64,000 bases of DNA from Lacinutrix venerupis (GTDB taxonomy: Bacteria > Bacteroidota > Bacteroidia > Flavobacteriales > Flavobacteriaceae). The position numbers were made by a program, and so were the translations under genes. The stretch covers positions 186,001 through 250,000 of the forward strand of contig NZ_RCCH01000006.1 of NCBI RefSeq assembly GCF_003663945.1, read 5' to 3'. Below the pieces are notes generated by a model. That model ran no database searches, was not told the origin of the DNA, and was given only the letters and a program-made list of their open reading frames with translations. Shown piece after piece: positions 39,766 to 48,991 of the stretch; the stretch's first letter is position 1; every line of letters begins with the position of its first letter.

Positions 39766-41547
39766 TTAATATACAAGTTGTATTGGCAGCAATACTTCAA
39801 TTCTAGTGCCTTGAGATTTGTCAATAATTTTAATATCGCCTTTGGTTTTTTTTACTTTATTAATAATATCAATTCTACTTTTTGTAATAGCCATTCCCAT
39901 AGATTTTTTGTTTTCTAAATAAGTTATGCTATTTGTTTTTTCTCGCCCTACACCATTATCATCTACACTACAAAGAATCATTTTATTCTGCTTTTTAAAA
40001 GTAATAATAATACTGCCTTTTTTGTTAGTTTGAGATAAGCCATGAATAATACTGTTTTCTATAAACGGTTGTAAAATCATAGGAGGAATCATTATATTCT
40101 CTGGGTCTAGGCTTTTTTCAACTTCAATAGTATAATCAAATTTTTGTTCAAATCTTTTGCGTTCTATATCCAAATACATTTTTAAAAGTGCAATATCTTC
40201 GGATAATAAAATTTCACTTTTTTCAGAGTTTTCTAAGGTTAACCTCATTAATTTTGCAAACTTACCTAAGTAATCGCTAGCAGATTTTGTATCATTTTTT
40301 AAAATATAATCACCAATAGAATTTAAGGAATTAAATATAAAATGAGGATTCATTTGCGAGCGTAAAGCTTTAAGTTCTGTATCAGATACTTTAGCATTAA
40401 ACTCGGCTTCTTTGGTTTTTGTTACAGCTTCTTGTTTTCTTCGGTATAATATAAATCCAATTAAGGATGCAAAAATTAGAGCACTACCTCCTATAATAGA
40501 TGTGTTTTTAATTGATTTTTGCCTTTCAATTTCTACTTGGGAAATAGCTCTGTCTTTATCTGCTTCGTATTGAATTTCTTTTCTTGAAATTTCAAGTTTT
40601 CTATCTGCATTAATAACACTATCTCTTAAAACAATATGTTCTTTAAAGGCAGTGAGTGCTTTTTTGTAATCGCCTTTACTTTCATAAACGTTTGCTAACG
40701 TTGCTAAAGCACTATTTTTTGTGGCCATATTATTTAATGCTTTATTTAGTTCTAAAGCATGTGTGGCATAATATTCGGCTTTTTCAATTATATTATTTTT
40801 TAAATAAACTTCAGCAGCATTTACATATGCCGATACTCGTAAAACTTCTAGTTTGTGGTTTTCAACAAGTTCTAAACTTTGGTTTGTGTTATTTAAACCG
40901 TCTACCATATATCCGCCATTGGTTTGTACTAAACCCAAATTACTTTTAATATTAGCTATGTGTAGAATTTGCTTTACTGTATCTGCAACTGCAATAGCTT
41001 TTTTATAGTAAAAAATTGAGGAGTCGATTTTTTTTTGATGACCATAAATATTGCCAATATTAAAATAGGTATTGGTTCTGTGTATAGGATATTTTAATAA
41101 TGCTTTATAGCTAGTTAATGCTTTTTTATAATCTTGTTGTTCGTAATGAATAAGTCCAATGTTTGTAAGTACTCCCACCGAATATTTATCGAGTTCTGGA
41201 TGTTTTTCTATAATGGTATAAGCATCTTGATAATGATCTAAAGCTTTTAATGGATTAGATTTAAAATAATGCTCAATAATACCAATACTATTAAGAGCAA
41301 GTACCATTCCTTTACTATAATCGAGTTTTTTTGAGATTTCTAAAGTTTTAAGATTGTAATCCATCCAAGTAGAATCTGTTGGAGTTAAAAACATCTTTCT
41401 AGCCACAAGTTTTGTCCTTAAATCTATATAAGTAGTGTCTTCGGTTTTGTAGTTTTTAATAACGTTTTCAAGAGAATCAATGGTCTTGTTTTGAGAAAAA
41501 CATATCAAGGATACCATGAAAAAGAGTGTTGGTAGTACTTTTTTCAT
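39766..41547 (-). CDS. LytS-type sensor histidine kinase with TPR sensor part
   Basis: 593 residues. Signal peptide/N-terminal MKKVLPTLFFMVSLICFSQ, then a periplasmic TPR region (about 30-330: YSKGMVLALNSIGIIEHYF, ALTSYKALLKYP and more), one membrane segment (IIGGSALIFASLIGFILYRR, about 350-370), the phospho-acceptor LRSQMNPHFIFNSLN (near 402), and a HATPase_c domain with SVDDNGVGREK. It phosphorylates the LytTR regulator encoded downstream. This TPR-HK layout is common in Flavobacteriia. The stimulus is unknown. Confidence 0.92.
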   Translation of the reverse strand: MKKVLPTLFFMVSLICFSQNKTIDSLENVIKNYKTEDTTYIDLRTKLVARKMFLTPTDSTWMDYNLKTLEISKKLDYSKGMVLALNSIGIIEHYFKSNPLKALDHYQDAYTIIEKHPELDKYSVGVLTNIGLIHYEQQDYKKALTSYKALLKYPIHRTNTYFNIGNIYGHQKKIDSSIFYYKKAIAVADTVKQILHIANIKSNLGLVQTNGGYMVDGLNNTNQSLELVENHKLEVLRVSAYVNAAEVYLKNNIIEKAEYYATHALELNKALNNMATKNSALATLANVYESKGDYKKALTAFKEHIVLRDSVINADRKLEISRKEIQYEADKDRAISQVEIERQKSIKNTSIIGGSALIFASLIGFILYRRKQEAVTKTKEAEFNAKVSDTELKALRSQMNPHFIFNSLNSIGDYILKNDTKSASDYLGKFAKLMRLTLENSEKSEILLSEDIALLKMYLDIERKRFEQKFDYTIEVEKSLDPENIMIPPMILQPFIENSIIHGLSQTNKKGSIIITFKKQNKMILCSVDDNGVGREKTNSITYLENKKSMGMAITKSRIDIINKVKKTKGDIKIIDKSQGTRIEVLLPIQLVY

Positions 41548-41713
41548 TTTAAACTTTAATAATTAATAGCTGTATAAAAATAGCAATTAATTGTTAGAAG
41601 TAACTTACAAAAGCAACGTTAATGTGTTTAAAGTCAACGATAATAAGTTTGTTGTAGTTTTTTTGATAAAAATAGGATTGCTTTATAAAGGCTTAATCCA
41701 AATAAAAAAAGAA

Positions 41714-42853
41714 ATGAAAGCAAAATTACTTTTTATTTTTATTCTTATCATTTCAAATGCAAACGCACAACTGCAAGCACCGCCAGTTCCAGAGACTTGG
41801 GAAACAGATCTTTGGTTTGTAGACGATTGGTTACATGTAGCTACTGTAAATTATAGTTTTAATTCAGATTGTCTGCCAGATTATGTTTTACAACAAACAT
41901 TAGATTTTTCAACAAGTATTTTTGGAAATAGTACACAATTAAGCATTAGTTATAATGCTAATTCCCAAATGACGACGAGTACAAATGAACTTTGGAATGC
42001 CAATCTTCAAGTTTGGGAGAACGAAAGGCGTACAGATTTTTCATACCTAGGTAATAATTTAAGTTTAGTAGAAGTTTATATTTGGGAAAATAGTAATTGG
42101 GAAATTAACGAAACCATTGAAAACGCTTATAATGGCAGCGATTTATTAATAGAGTCTCTTTATAAAGAATGGAGTATACCTTTAAATAGTCTTGTTAATA
42201 GAGATAAAAGTAATTACACGTATACTGCATTTTCTCAAATAGATACAATTATAAATAGTAATTGGGATGCGGTTAATTCAATCTGGATAGATAGTTCAAA
42301 AATAACTTATGTATATAATTCAAATAATGTAGTAGTTTCTAAAATTTCCCAAAATTGGGATGGCAACCAATGGGTAAATAATAATATTGAAGTTTATAGT
42401 TACGATAGTAATGGTTTTTTAATAGAACTGTTACAATCAAATTGGAACTTAAATACAGGCGTTTACGATGAGACTCAAAGAAAGCTTTACACAAATAATA
42501 GTGATGGTAACCAAATTATAGTGGTAGATCAAACTAATGTTTTAGGAACTTGGACTAACACTACAAGAGATCGCCGTACGTATCCAAACTGTCAAACTCT
42601 TAATGCGGAAGATGTCGTTTTTTCAAGTTTAGAAGTTTACCCAAATCCAGTACAAAATCAACTAATTATAGAAATAGAAGGCAATACTACAGGTGTCATT
42701 AGGATATGCGATGTTAATGGGCGCAAAATTTTTACTCAAAACATATTAAACAGAATTAATAAAGTGGATGTTTCAACATTAAAAACAGGAATGTATTTGT
42801 TACAAATTACTAAAGACAATAAAACAAGTACAAAAAAAATAATTAAACAGTAG
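41714..42853 (+). CDS. Secreted protein with T9SS type A sorting domain
   Basis: 379 residues from ATG 41714, which starts the signal peptide KLLFIFILIISNANAQ. A frame extends 123 nt upstream, but has no signal peptide. The middle holds repeated Trp/Asn motifs (WNANLQVWENERR, WENSNWEINETIE, NWDGNQWVNNNIE), each about 30 residues, resembling a beta-repeat adhesion region. The last 75 residues (SLEVYPNPVQNQLIIEIEG to YLLQITKDNKTSTKKI) are a type A T9SS sorting domain. It is exported through the PorSS and may be anchored on the cell surface. Confidence 0.85.
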   Translation: MKAKLLFIFILIISNANAQLQAPPVPETWETDLWFVDDWLHVATVNYSFNSDCLPDYVLQQTLDFSTSIFGNSTQLSISYNANSQMTTSTNELWNANLQVWENERRTDFSYLGNNLSLVEVYIWENSNWEINETIENAYNGSDLLIESLYKEWSIPLNSLVNRDKSNYTYTAFSQIDTIINSNWDAVNSIWIDSSKITYVYNSNNVVVSKISQNWDGNQWVNNNIEVYSYDSNGFLIELLQSNWNLNTGVYDETQRKLYTNNSDGNQIIVVDQTNVLGTWTNTTRDRRTYPNCQTLNAEDVVFSSLEVYPNPVQNQLIIEIEGNTTGVIRICDVNGRKIFTQNILNRINKVDVSTLKTGMYLLQITKDNKTSTKKIIKQ

Positions 42854-42892
42854 CTTAATTTATGTTTTAAAAAAAGTTCTAAATAAAAATTT

Positions 42893-43342
42893 ATGAAAAC
42901 AAAAAGAATATTACAACAACGCATATGTATAGTTATGGCTCTATTATTTTTAATACCATTGCTAGGTTTCTCTCAGAAAAAAAGATTAAAACCACCAAAA
43001 CGAGTCTCGAAAATTGAAAGTGTAGATCAATTTGTAGAAAACTCTTTTGATTTATATCATAAGGTATTTGTGTACGATAGTTTAACAACAGTTGGAGTAG
43101 AGGTACCTGCTGAAATTGAAGATACTTTAATTGAACGGGCAGAACGAGATGTAGATAGTTTGTGGCAAATTTTACCAACAATTTTAGATGATATGACTAG
43201 TGGAAACGCTAATATTATGAAAAAAGGAAAAGCAACCATTAATTTAAATAAGTCTAAAAAAGCACTTAAATACTGTATGCAAACGGTTAAAATGTATTTT
43301 AAAGGTGAGGAAGAAGAGAGTGTTGATGACAATAAAAATTAA
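42893..43342 (+). CDS. Small secreted protein of unknown function
   Basis: 149 residues. The signal peptide is IVMALLFLIPLLGFSQ, followed by KKRLKPPKRVSKIESVDQF, then a helical body with an acidic C-terminus (KGEEEESVDDNKN). A MYFKGEEE segment and NSFDLYHKVFVYDSLTTVG are the only distinctive runs. I recognise no family. It lies 40 nt behind the T9SS gene and 14 nt before the TPR gene on the same strand, so the three may form an operon. Confidence 0.6.
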   Translation: MKTKRILQQRICIVMALLFLIPLLGFSQKKRLKPPKRVSKIESVDQFVENSFDLYHKVFVYDSLTTVGVEVPAEIEDTLIERAERDVDSLWQILPTILDDMTSGNANIMKKGKATINLNKSKKALKYCMQTVKMYFKGEEEESVDDNKN

Positions 43343-43355
43343 ACAATAATTAAAA

Positions 43356-44237
43356 ATGAATGTTTTAAAAATTATAGTTGTAACAAGTCTTTTTTTCTTA
43401 GTCAATTTGGTTAATAGTCAGTCGTATAAACCATCATTTAGAGTAGATATGTGCGATTGTTTAACATTAGAAATACAAAAACGTAAGCTTACAGAAAATG
43501 CATACAAAGCATGCTTTAGAGAAACATTACCAAAATATGCAACATTAATTGATGCTCAAATTGTTGAAGAAGATATTAATAAAAAAATGCTTTTAGGCCA
43601 ATTAGCTAGAAAGGATTTGCTTATTTCTATAAGACCAGAATTGGTATATACTTGCGAAGCTTATTTTAATCATTTAGAAAGCGAAAAATTAAGTAAGAAA
43701 CTTATAATTAGAGAACAAGCTAGAGAAAGTGATTTAGAAAAATTTAATCAGCTTGTTGCTATGTCTCCAAATACTTATAGTTATTTTTCTAGAGCACAAT
43801 TGCATTATAATTTAGGAAATTTAGATGCAGCAGAAACAGATATTAAATCTTGTATAGAAATTAACCCAAATAAAGATAACATAAAATCAAGACGACACGA
43901 ACTGCTTTTAATGGCACTAATACATGAGGAAAGAAATAATTATACAGAAGCTATTACTTTATACGACCTAGCTTATTTTGGCGAGATGGATGTTGAAGTA
44001 GCTATTTTAAGAGCCGTAGCAGATAAAAATAATGGCGGCTCAATTGCTAATATTCCAAAACTTAAAGATAGCGCAGAAAATGTATTAAGTTCTAATAAAC
44101 CTAGTAGAAGACGCTCTACTACAAGCAATCAAACAAGAAGTCAATCTCAAAATAAAACGCAAACGACACAAAGCATACAATCTAAAAAGAAAAAAGATAC
44201 ATCGTCTTTAAAAAAACTATTTAAAATAGACGATTAA
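43356..44237 (+). CDS. Secreted TPR-like protein with basic Ser/Gln tail
   Basis: 293 residues. Signal peptide LKIIVVTSLFFLVNLVNSQ, then a cysteine-containing segment (DMCDCLTLE, YKACFRETL, YTCEAYF) and TPR-like helices (YSYFSRAQLHYNLGNLDAAE, then ALIHEERNNYTEAITLYDLA) at about 130-220. The tail from 245 on is Ser/Thr/Gln/Lys-rich and disordered. It is probably periplasmic. The function is unknown. It is the third gene of a likely transcript with the two genes before it, and is followed by a terminator. Confidence 0.65.
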   Translation: MNVLKIIVVTSLFFLVNLVNSQSYKPSFRVDMCDCLTLEIQKRKLTENAYKACFRETLPKYATLIDAQIVEEDINKKMLLGQLARKDLLISIRPELVYTCEAYFNHLESEKLSKKLIIREQARESDLEKFNQLVAMSPNTYSYFSRAQLHYNLGNLDAAETDIKSCIEINPNKDNIKSRRHELLLMALIHEERNNYTEAITLYDLAYFGEMDVEVAILRAVADKNNGGSIANIPKLKDSAENVLSSNKPSRRRSTTSNQTRSQSQNKTQTTQSIQSKKKKDTSSLKKLFKIDD

Positions 44238-44248
44238 ATTTTAACCTT

Positions 44249-44279
44249 AAAAACCATTACTTTTAGCAATGGTTTTTTT
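44249..44279 (+). terminator. Rho-independent terminator before priA
   Basis: AAAAACCATT (44249-44258) pairs with AATGGTTTTT (44268-44277) around 9 nt, followed by T. It ends the operon of the genes at 41714-44237. Confidence 0.85.
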
Positions 44280-44291
44280 GTGTAAACCTAT

Positions 44292-44299
44292 TACCTTTG
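44292..44299 (+). promoter_or_regulatory. Promoter -7 box touching the priA start
   Basis: TACCTTTG is a perfect TAnnTTTG match ending 4 nt before the priA ATG (44304). No TTG occurs 20 nt upstream. Transcription would start at or next to the ATG, giving a leaderless mRNA like that predicted for guaA. Confidence 0.45.
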
Positions 44300-44303
44300 G
44301 GCT

Positions 44304-46757
44304 ATGGGTTATTTTATAGACGTAATATTGGCAATTCCCGTAGAAAGGATGTTTACCTACAGTATAACACAGGCAGAATCTGAGTTTTTACAAGTAGGTA
44401 TGCGTGTGTCTGTGCCTTTTGGTAAATCTAAAATTCACACCGGATTAGTAGGAGCTATACATACTAACGCACCACAAATTTATGAAGCTAAAGAGATTCA
44501 TCAAATTTTAGACGAAACACCTATTGTTACTCAAAAACAACTTGAATTCTGGCAGTGGATTGCAAAGTATTACATGTGTACTGTTGGAGAAGTAATGAGA
44601 GCAGCTTTACCAAATGCATTTATTTTAGAAAGCGAAACACTAATTAGTAGAAATTTAAAAAAAGAAATAAAAGATACAGACTTAAAGGACGACGAATTTT
44701 TAGTTTTCGAAGCTTTGCACCATCAATCTACTTTAAAAATACAAGAAGTATCTAGTATTCTTGATAAAAAAAATGTGCTTCCAGTAATTAAGCGATTAAT
44801 AGATAAAGAAGTTATTTTATTGCAAGAAGAAATTTACGATAAATACAAACCAAAATACGTAAGGTATGTAAAACTTCAGGCGCAATATACAAGCGAAATA
44901 GGGTTACATCAACTCTTGCAAGATTTAAGTCGAGCCGAAAAGCAAAGACAAGTTGTTATGACTTTGTTTTCAATTTCAGCAAAAACAAAGAAGCCTATTA
45001 AAGTAAAAGATTTAATAGAAGAAAGTGGAGCTTCTGCTGCAATTGTAAAAGCGTTAATAGATAAAGAGATTCTAGAGGAATATCATATTCAAACCGATCG
45101 TGTTCAATACGAAGGAGAAGATAATGAGGCAACAAAAGCATTAAACCAATACCAAACAGAAGCGTTAAAACAAATAAAAAATAAGTTTGAAACTCAAAAT
45201 GTAATAGTATTGCACGGCATTACTTCTTCTGGAAAAACAGAAGTGTATGTTAAGCTTATAGAAGATGTTTTATTAAAAGGAAAGCAGGTGCTATATCTAT
45301 TACCAGAAATAGCATTAACTACACAATTAGTAACAAGGCTTCAAAACTATTTTGGAGAGCAGGTTGCTGTGTTTCATAGTAAATACTCTGCTCATGAACG
45401 TGTTGAGGTTTATAATAATGTATTAGAAAACACTAATACAGCTAAAATAATTTTAGGTGCCCGCTCTTCTATATTTTTACCATTTCACGATTTAGGATTA
45501 ATTATTGTAGATGAAGAACATGAACAATCTTTTAAACAATTTAATCCAGCACCACGATACCATGCAAGAGATGCAGCAGTAGTTTTGGCTCATTTGCACA
45601 AAGCTAAAACACTTTTAGGAAGCGCAACACCAAGTTTAGAAAGTTACAAGAATGCAATAGATAATAAATATGGTTTAGTAGAAATAAATAGACGTTATAA
45701 TAATGTGCAATTACCCGATACAGAATTAGTAGATATTGCAGATAAATATAAGAGAAAACTTATGAAAGGTCATTTTAGCGATAGAATGATTGAAGAAATC
45801 ACCGAGGCCTTAGAAGAAGGATATCAAGTTATTTTGTTTCAAAACAGAAGAGGTTATTCACCAATAGTAGAGTGTAATACTTGTGGTCATTCTCCACAAT
45901 GCCCAAATTGCGATGTAAGTTTAACTTATCATCAATATAGAAAACAATTACGTTGCCATTATTGTGGACATAACAGCGCAATGTTGCAAAAGTGTATGGC
46001 TTGTGGAACTTCAAATTTAGATACTAAAGGATTTGGAACAGAACAAATTGAAACCGAAGCAAAATCACTTTTTCCAAAAGCTAAAGTTGCACGAATGGAT
46101 TTAGATACCACACGCGGGAAACATGGCTACGAGAAAATAATAACAGCTTTAGAACAGCAAGAAATAGATATTTTAGTTGGTACACAAATGCTTACTAAAG
46201 GATTAGATTTTAGAAATGTAAAACTTGTTGGGATTATGAATGCAGATAATATGCTCAATTTTCCAGACTTTAGAGCTCACGAAAGAAGTTTTCAACTCAT
46301 GCTTCAGGTTTCTGGTCGTGCAGGAAGAACAGATAAAAGAGGGAAAGTATTAATTCAAACTTATAATCCTTATCATAAAATTTTACAACAAGTGTCTACC
46401 AATAATTATTTAGACATGTTTAAAGAACAGCTGCAAGAACGTCGTGATTTTAAATATCCTCCTTTTTTTAGACTTATAAAAATAACATTAAAACATAGAG
46501 ATTATAATAAAGTAGAAACAGCTAGCGACTGGTTTGCAAAGTCTTTAAGGCAAGTTTTTAAAACTAATATTTTAGGCCCAGAGTTTCCGCCGGTATCTCG
46601 CGTAAGAAATCAATACTTAAAAAACATTTTAATTAAAATTCCGCAACAGCAATCTTTAGCAAAAACAAAAGAAGCTATTAATAAAATTAATTCAAGTTTT
46701 GAGGCTGTTGGACCTTTTAAAGGTGTTCGCGTTATAATAAACGTAGATAATTATTAG
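44304..46757 (+). CDS. priA: Primosomal replication protein N', PriA helicase
   Basis: 817 residues; restarts stalled replication forks by loading the replisome. The N-terminal DNA-binding domain (YFIDVILAIPVERMFTY, RVSVPFGKSKIHTGLV) is followed by helicase motifs HGITSSGKTEVYVK (Walker A) and VDEEHEQSFKQ (DEEH). The cysteine cluster CNTCGHSPQCPNCD and CHYCGH...CMACG binds zinc. The C-terminal helicase part has VGTQMLTKGLDFRNV and QVSGRAGRTDKRGKV. Full length for Bacteroidota PriA. It is a single-gene unit with the terminator upstream. Confidence 0.96.
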   Translation: MGYFIDVILAIPVERMFTYSITQAESEFLQVGMRVSVPFGKSKIHTGLVGAIHTNAPQIYEAKEIHQILDETPIVTQKQLEFWQWIAKYYMCTVGEVMRAALPNAFILESETLISRNLKKEIKDTDLKDDEFLVFEALHHQSTLKIQEVSSILDKKNVLPVIKRLIDKEVILLQEEIYDKYKPKYVRYVKLQAQYTSEIGLHQLLQDLSRAEKQRQVVMTLFSISAKTKKPIKVKDLIEESGASAAIVKALIDKEILEEYHIQTDRVQYEGEDNEATKALNQYQTEALKQIKNKFETQNVIVLHGITSSGKTEVYVKLIEDVLLKGKQVLYLLPEIALTTQLVTRLQNYFGEQVAVFHSKYSAHERVEVYNNVLENTNTAKIILGARSSIFLPFHDLGLIIVDEEHEQSFKQFNPAPRYHARDAAVVLAHLHKAKTLLGSATPSLESYKNAIDNKYGLVEINRRYNNVQLPDTELVDIADKYKRKLMKGHFSDRMIEEITEALEEGYQVILFQNRRGYSPIVECNTCGHSPQCPNCDVSLTYHQYRKQLRCHYCGHNSAMLQKCMACGTSNLDTKGFGTEQIETEAKSLFPKAKVARMDLDTTRGKHGYEKIITALEQQEIDILVGTQMLTKGLDFRNVKLVGIMNADNMLNFPDFRAHERSFQLMLQVSGRAGRTDKRGKVLIQTYNPYHKILQQVSTNNYLDMFKEQLQERRDFKYPPFFRLIKITLKHRDYNKVETASDWFAKSLRQVFKTNILGPEFPPVSRVRNQYLKNILIKIPQQQSLAKTKEAINKINSSFEAVGPFKGVRVIINVDNY

Positions 46758-46830
46758 TAATAATTGTTGTTACAGCACTTTGCGAGATTTGTATAAAAAA
46801 GCACGCTTAAAAAGACTGTTTAAAAGTAAA

Positions 46831-46864
46831 AATCCTACTCGATAGAGTAGGATTAGTTTAGTTA
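46831..46864 (-). terminator. Terminator for the LytTR regulator gene (minus strand)
   Basis: AATCCTACTC (46831-46840) pairs with GAGTAGGATT (46845-46854) around GATA. On the minus strand the stem is followed by TTTTTACTTTT, giving a terminator just behind the gene at 46887. On the plus strand it could also end priA transcription. Confidence 0.8.
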
Positions 46865-46886
46865 ATTAAAATAAGTGCGGTTAAGT

Positions 46887-47582
46887 TTAAATATTATTTA
46901 GGGCATCAACAAGCAATGTTTTTTTATTTCTACTTAAAGGGATTTCGTAGGAACCAACTTCAACATTTTTACTGTTAAATCTATCTACTTTGTCAAGATT
47001 TACAATATAAGATTTGTGTATTCTTAAAAATTTACCGTCAGGTAATTCGCCTTCAAAAGCTTTCATTGTAGATAAAACAACAAGAGAAGTATCTTCGGTA
47101 ACTAATTTTACATAATCACCAAGAGCTTCAATCCATTTTATATCTTTAATATATACTTTACGTTTTTTAAGGTTACTTTTTACAAAAATATGTTCACCTT
47201 CGGTTTCGTTAAAATCTAATTTAAGTTTATGTTGTTCTAAAGCTTTTTCAACAGCTTGATTAAAACGTTCACGAGTAATAGGTTTTTGTAGGTAATCTGT
47301 AGCATCGTAATTAAAAGCTTTAAAAGCGTATTCAGTTTTTCCAGTAACAAAAATAATTTGTGGTCTGTTATTTAATACGTCTAAAAGCTCGAAACCATTA
47401 AGTACGGGCATTTCAATATCTAGAAATATAAGATCTACCTTGTGAGTATTTAATCCGTTTTTTGTTTCTAAAGCACTGCTGTATTCAGCAATAAGATTTA
47501 ATGAGTTATTGTTCTCAATCAATTTAACTATTGAAAGTCTTTGTATTGCTGAGTCATCAACTACTACACAATTTAGAGTCAT
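46887..47582 (-). CDS. LytTR-family response regulator without adjacent kinase
   Basis: 231 residues from ATG 47582; a TTG start 11 codons upstream is possible. The receiver domain has DD at 9-10, phosphorylation Asp55 (LIFLDIEMPV) and VTGKTEYAFKAFNYDATDYL. The LytTR domain (about 130-231) contains IKWIEALGDYVKLVTEDTS and the ending PLSRNKKTLLVDALNNI. This regulator sits alone; the partner kinase is not in the window. It is divergent from rpsF with 209 bp between them. Confidence 0.92.
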   Translation of the reverse strand: MTLNCVVVDDSAIQRLSIVKLIENNNSLNLIAEYSSALETKNGLNTHKVDLIFLDIEMPVLNGFELLDVLNNRPQIIFVTGKTEYAFKAFNYDATDYLQKPITRERFNQAVEKALEQHKLKLDFNETEGEHIFVKSNLKKRKVYIKDIKWIEALGDYVKLVTEDTSLVVLSTMKAFEGELPDGKFLRIHKSYIVNLDKVDRFNSKNVEVGSYEIPLSRNKKTLLVDALNNI

Positions 47583-47728
47583 AGCGTTTGTATATTTGGG
47601 TTTAATTATCGACAATGTTACAAAAAATTCGGATTAAAACCAAAAAACATCGCTTAAATGTAAAATTTAACATTTTTTTTAGATTTAAAATGAGCTTAAA
47701 AATTGTTTCAATTTAATTTTAAAAAGAA

Positions 47729-47759
47729 TTGTGAGTTATAATAAAAAGAGTTATTTTTG
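47729..47759 (+). promoter_or_regulatory. Promoter of the rpsF-rpsR-rplI operon
   Basis: TTG (47729-47731), 20 nt, TATTTTTG (47752-47759) is a textbook Bacteroidota promoter. The ATG of rpsF is at 47792, leaving a leader of about 27 nt. Confidence 0.7.
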
Positions 47760-47791
47760 CACTCATTTTTAACACAAATAAATAGATTTTT

Positions 47792-48130
47792 ATGAATCAT
47801 TATGAAACTGTTTTCATCTTAAATCCCGTTTTATCTGATACACAGATAAAGGAAACAGTAAAGAAATACGAAGATTTTCTTACTGAAAGAGGAGCAAAGA
47901 TGGTAGCCAAAGAAGATTGGGGCTTAAAAAAATTAGCTTACCCAATTCAAAACAAAAAAAGTGGATTTTACCACTTATTTGAGTACACTATAGATGGTGA
48001 ACACATTACTCCTTTAGAAGTAGAGTTTAGACGTGATGAGCGTTTTATGCGTTACTTAACTGTAGCTTTAGACAAGCACGCGATTTCGTGGGCAGAGAGA
48101 AGAAGAGTTAAATTAAACAAAAAAGCGTAA
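47792..48130 (+). CDS. rpsF: 30S ribosomal protein S6
   Basis: 112 residues. [39 protein letters not shown] and [19 protein letters not shown] are typical of bS6, which binds 16S rRNA together with S18 in the platform of the 30S subunit. It heads the conserved rpsF-rpsR-rplI operon, with 2 nt before rpsR. Confidence 0.97.
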   Translation: MNHYETVFILNPVLSDTQIKETVKKYEDFLTERGAKMVAKEDWGLKKLAYPIQNKKSGFYHLFEYTIDGEHITPLEVEFRRDERFMRYLTVALDKHAISWAERRRVKLNKKA

Positions 48131-48132
48131 TT

Positions 48133-48429
48133 ATGGCATCTATCGAACAACAAGCAAAAGGAAAAAAAGAAGGTGAAATTAGATATTTAACACCTTTAAA
48201 TATTGATACGAACAAGCAAAAAAAATATTGTCGTTTCAAAAAATCTGGAATCAAGTATGTAGATTACAAAGATGCAGATTGGTTATTAGGGTTTGTTAAT
48301 GAGCAAGGTAAAATTTTACCAAGACGTTTAACAGGAACTTCTTTAAAATACCAAAGAAAAGTATCTGTAGCAGTAAAAAGAGCACGTCACTTAGCTTTAT
48401 TACCATACGTAACAGATTTATTAAAATAA
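48133..48429 (+). CDS. rpsR: 30S ribosomal protein S18
   Basis: 98 residues, a slightly long S18 as usual in Bacteroidota. [39 protein letters not shown] and [14 protein letters not shown] are conserved. It sits in the 30S platform as the partner of S6. Cysteine in KKYCRF is the common zinc-type position, but no second cysteine follows. Confidence 0.97.
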   Translation: MASIEQQAKGKKEGEIRYLTPLNIDTNKQKKYCRFKKSGIKYVDYKDADWLLGFVNEQGKILPRRLTGTSLKYQRKVSVAVKRARHLALLPYVTDLLK

Positions 48430-48442
48430 AACTAGCATAACA

Positions 48443-48904
48443 ATGGAACTTATATTAAAACAAGACGTTGAAAACTTAGGATTTAAAGACGATGTTGTAA
48501 CGGTTAAGAACGGTTATGGTAGAAATTTTTTAATTCCTACAGGACACGCTGTATTGGCAACATCTTCTGCAAAGAAAGTATTAGCCGAAAACTTAAAGCA
48601 ACGTGCCTTTAAAGACAAAAAATTAATTGAAGAAGCGAATACTACAATTGAAGCTTTAAAACAATTAGATATTAAAATCGCTGCTAAAGCAACAGAAGGA
48701 GCTTCAGCTGGAGATAAATTATTTGGATCTGTAACTAAATTAGATTTAGTGGATGCTTTCGAAAAAGAAGGACACACTATTGATAGAAAGTTTATCACTA
48801 TTACAGGTGGAAACATTAAACGTTTAGGACAGTACACAGCAACTGTACGTTTACACAGAGAAGCAACAGCAGATATTGATTTTGAAGTTGTAGCTAAATC
48901 TTAA
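48443..48904 (+). CDS. rplI: 50S ribosomal protein L9
   Basis: 153 residues. MELILKQDVENLGFKDDVVT, VKNGYGRNFLIPTGHAVLAT and the C-terminal domain with AGDKLFGSVTKLDLVDAFE and IKRLGQYTATVRLH mark bL9, which binds 23S rRNA at the base of the L1 stalk. It is the last gene of the operon, with a terminator 20 nt later. Confidence 0.97.
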   Translation: MELILKQDVENLGFKDDVVTVKNGYGRNFLIPTGHAVLATSSAKKVLAENLKQRAFKDKKLIEEANTTIEALKQLDIKIAAKATEGASAGDKLFGSVTKLDLVDAFEKEGHTIDRKFITITGGNIKRLGQYTATVRLHREATADIDFEVVAKS

Positions 48905-48924
48905 GATTTTAAATCACATAATAC

Positions 48925-48958
48925 AAAACCGTTTGGAGTCTCTTCAAACGGTTTTTTT
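48925..48958 (+). terminator. Terminator of the ribosomal protein operon
   Basis: AAAACCGTTTG (48925-48935) pairs with CAAACGGTTTT (48945-48955) around 9 nt, followed by T. It ends the rpsF-rpsR-rplI operon. Confidence 0.9.
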
Positions 48959-48991
48959 AATTTTAAATTTTACGCTAACGCAGAATTACTA

